From JBJEFI01 sp051873875 (GTDB lineage Bacteria > Bacillota > Bacilli > Bacillales > Bacillaceae_G), in NCBI GenBank assembly GCA_051873875.1, contig JBJEFI010000043.1, positions 1 to 14,959 on the forward strand: DNA of 14,959 nucleotides, read 5' to 3'. Numbering within the stretch: position 1 is the stretch's first letter; each line of letters begins with the position of its first letter. Below, piece by piece: positions 13,903 to 14,959 of the stretch. The notes beneath the pieces are model-generated. The model saw only the letters and a program-made list of their open reading frames with translations, did no database searches and was not told the DNA's origin. The position numbers and the translations under genes were made by a program.

Positions 13903-14838
13903 ATGAAAGTATTAATTGTAGGTGCTGGAGCAACAGGGGGATACATTGGTGGACGATTGATTGAAAAAGGTGAAGATGTTACGTTTTTAGTACGTGCGAA
14001 TCGTAAAAAAAAATTAGAAGAAAATGGACTTATTATTACTAGCCCTTTTGGAAACTTCAATCAAAAAGTAAGCGTTATCACATATGAAGATAAACCAGAA
14101 TTATTTGATTTAATTATTATTGCAGTTAAGTCCTATCATATAAAAGATATTATTACTAAAATTCATCCTTATTTACACGAAGAAACGATGATTTTACCAT
14201 TTTTAAATGGATACGAGCACTTCAATATTCTCATAGAGACTTTGGGTAAACATCGAATTATTCCGGGATTGTGCTTTATTTATTCTACTTTAGACAAAAA
14301 CGGCAACATACTTCACACAGGTGATTTCCACCGATATGTATTTGGTGAATGGAATGGAGAAATTAGCGAGCGAATACAGCGTATACAAGCTATATTTAAC
14401 GGAGCGAATTTCACAAATGAATTAAGCACAAATATTACTTATGAAATTTGGAACAAATATGCTTTTATCGCTAGTATGAGTGGTATTACAACGCTATTTC
14501 AATCATCTATTGGACCAATTTTACAAAATGATATCTCTAAAGAATTTTATCGTTCCTTAATTGAAGAAATCTGTACAATCATTAATCATCACGATGATTC
14601 TATCTCAATTGGAGAAGATGCAGCTCAACGAATTACAAATATATCTTTCCAATTACATGACGGGGCAAAATCTTCTATGCTACAGGATATGGAAAAAGGA
14701 TTATCAATAGAAGGCGATCATTTACAAGGCTATTTATTAAAACTCGTTGATAATAACGTTACATCATATCCTTGTTTACGAGCTGTATACAGTAACTTAG
14801 TTGTATATGAGACAAAATTAAGTCGTAATTCCTTATAA
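13903..14838 (+). CDS. Ketopantoate reductase (ApbA/PanE) family oxidoreductase
   Basis: 311 residues from the ATG at 13903, preceded by GGTGGGG; a longer in-frame reading begins inside the likely promoter and is rejected. The N-terminus is a Rossmann NAD(P)H site (VLIVGAGATGGYIGG, 3-17). Residues matching the catalytic set of E. coli PanE are all present: Asn102 in FLNGYEH, Lys185 in EIWNKYAFIA, Ser258 in KSSMLQD and Glu270 in GLSIEGD. PanE reduces 2-dehydropantoate to pantoate for coenzyme A. Bacillus genomes often have several paralogues, and no other pantothenate gene is here, so the true substrate may differ. A TATAAT at 13867-13872 is a likely -10; its -35 is poor. Confidence 0.9.
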   Translation: MKVLIVGAGATGGYIGGRLIEKGEDVTFLVRANRKKKLEENGLIITSPFGNFNQKVSVITYEDKPELFDLIIIAVKSYHIKDIITKIHPYLHEETMILPFLNGYEHFNILIETLGKHRIIPGLCFIYSTLDKNGNILHTGDFHRYVFGEWNGEISERIQRIQAIFNGANFTNELSTNITYEIWNKYAFIASMSGITTLFQSSIGPILQNDISKEFYRSLIEEICTIINHHDDSISIGEDAAQRITNISFQLHDGAKSSMLQDMEKGLSIEGDHLQGYLLKLVDNNVTSYPCLRAVYSNLVVYETKLSRNSL

Positions 14839-14846
14839 TACTTTTT

Positions 14847-14914
14847 CATTTTATGTGCATATACATGCACGCAAAATGCCTATATAGCTTGATTTAAAAA
14901 TATAAGGCTATGTT
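14847..14914. repeat. Two imperfect hairpins beyond the reductase gene
   Basis: CATTTT..GTGCAT (14847-14860) pairs with ATGCAC..AAAATG (14865-14878), a 14-position stem with one mismatch and one G-U pair. GCCTATA (14878-14884) pairs imperfectly with TATAAGGC (14901-14908). Neither is followed by a T run, so these are not ordinary terminators. The remaining bases to the right edge contain no gene that I can support. Confidence 0.35.
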
Positions 14915-14959
14915 AAAGATACTGGTTGGTTTTGAATAAATCATCAACTTTTATGGTAT

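Noticed and set aside
1..14959. CRISPR array, toxin-antitoxin pair or phage defence island
   Set aside because: No regularly spaced repeats and no adjacent overlapping small gene pairs or defence domains were found; the two small genes stand alone.

Overview
The window looks like chromosomal DNA from the Bacillus cereus group. This is inferred from AT-rich sequence, strong AGGAGG-type ribosome binding sites, TTG and GTG starts, a small gene with a spore-protein protease motif, and a three-gene tryptophan-to-anthranilate operon of the kind found in that group. No phage, transposase, integrase, CRISPR array or plasmid function is visible. Thirteen of the sixteen complete protein genes, and the only tRNA, lie on the minus strand. 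Most transcription units end in a clear intrinsic terminator.

Left part (1-5200): the last codons of an upstream plus-strand gene and its terminator; a lipoprotein with an S41-protease fold that seems to lack the serine nucleophile; a 59-residue unknown protein; a two-gene unit of a cytoplasmic SGNH hydrolase followed by a YjeM-type amino acid antiporter; and a pseudouridine-kinase-like PfkB enzyme without its usual glycosidase partner.

Middle (5200-9990): a membrane-anchored or cytoplasmic TPR protein, tRNA-Ala(GGC) with its own promoter and terminator, a divergent 51-residue protein carrying the EFATE motif of gamma-type small acid-soluble spore proteins, an orphan LacI-family repressor, a voltage-gated-type potassium channel, a Cof-type HAD phosphatase and a 56-residue unknown protein with a helix-rich, possibly DNA-binding, sequence.

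Right part (9990-14959): kynU-kynB-kynA (kynureninase, kynurenine formamidase, tryptophan 2,3-dioxygenase) form a tight operon that turns L-tryptophan into anthranilate and alanine. An inverted repeat flanks the -10 of its likely promoter. The 56-residue gene follows with no visible terminator in between and could be co-transcribed. On the other side lie a divergent acidic 103-residue unknown gene, a 2H-family phosphoesterase sharing a bidirectional terminator with it, and a ketopantoate-reductase-family enzyme. The last 120 bases hold two imperfect hairpins and no gene.

The window is mainly ordinary housekeeping and accessory metabolism. I see no convincing new defence or mobile system. The best leads are the pseudo-protease lipoprotein, the single-motif spore protein with a leader hairpin, the 56-residue protein behind the kyn operon, and several terminators that swallow the stop codon of their gene.
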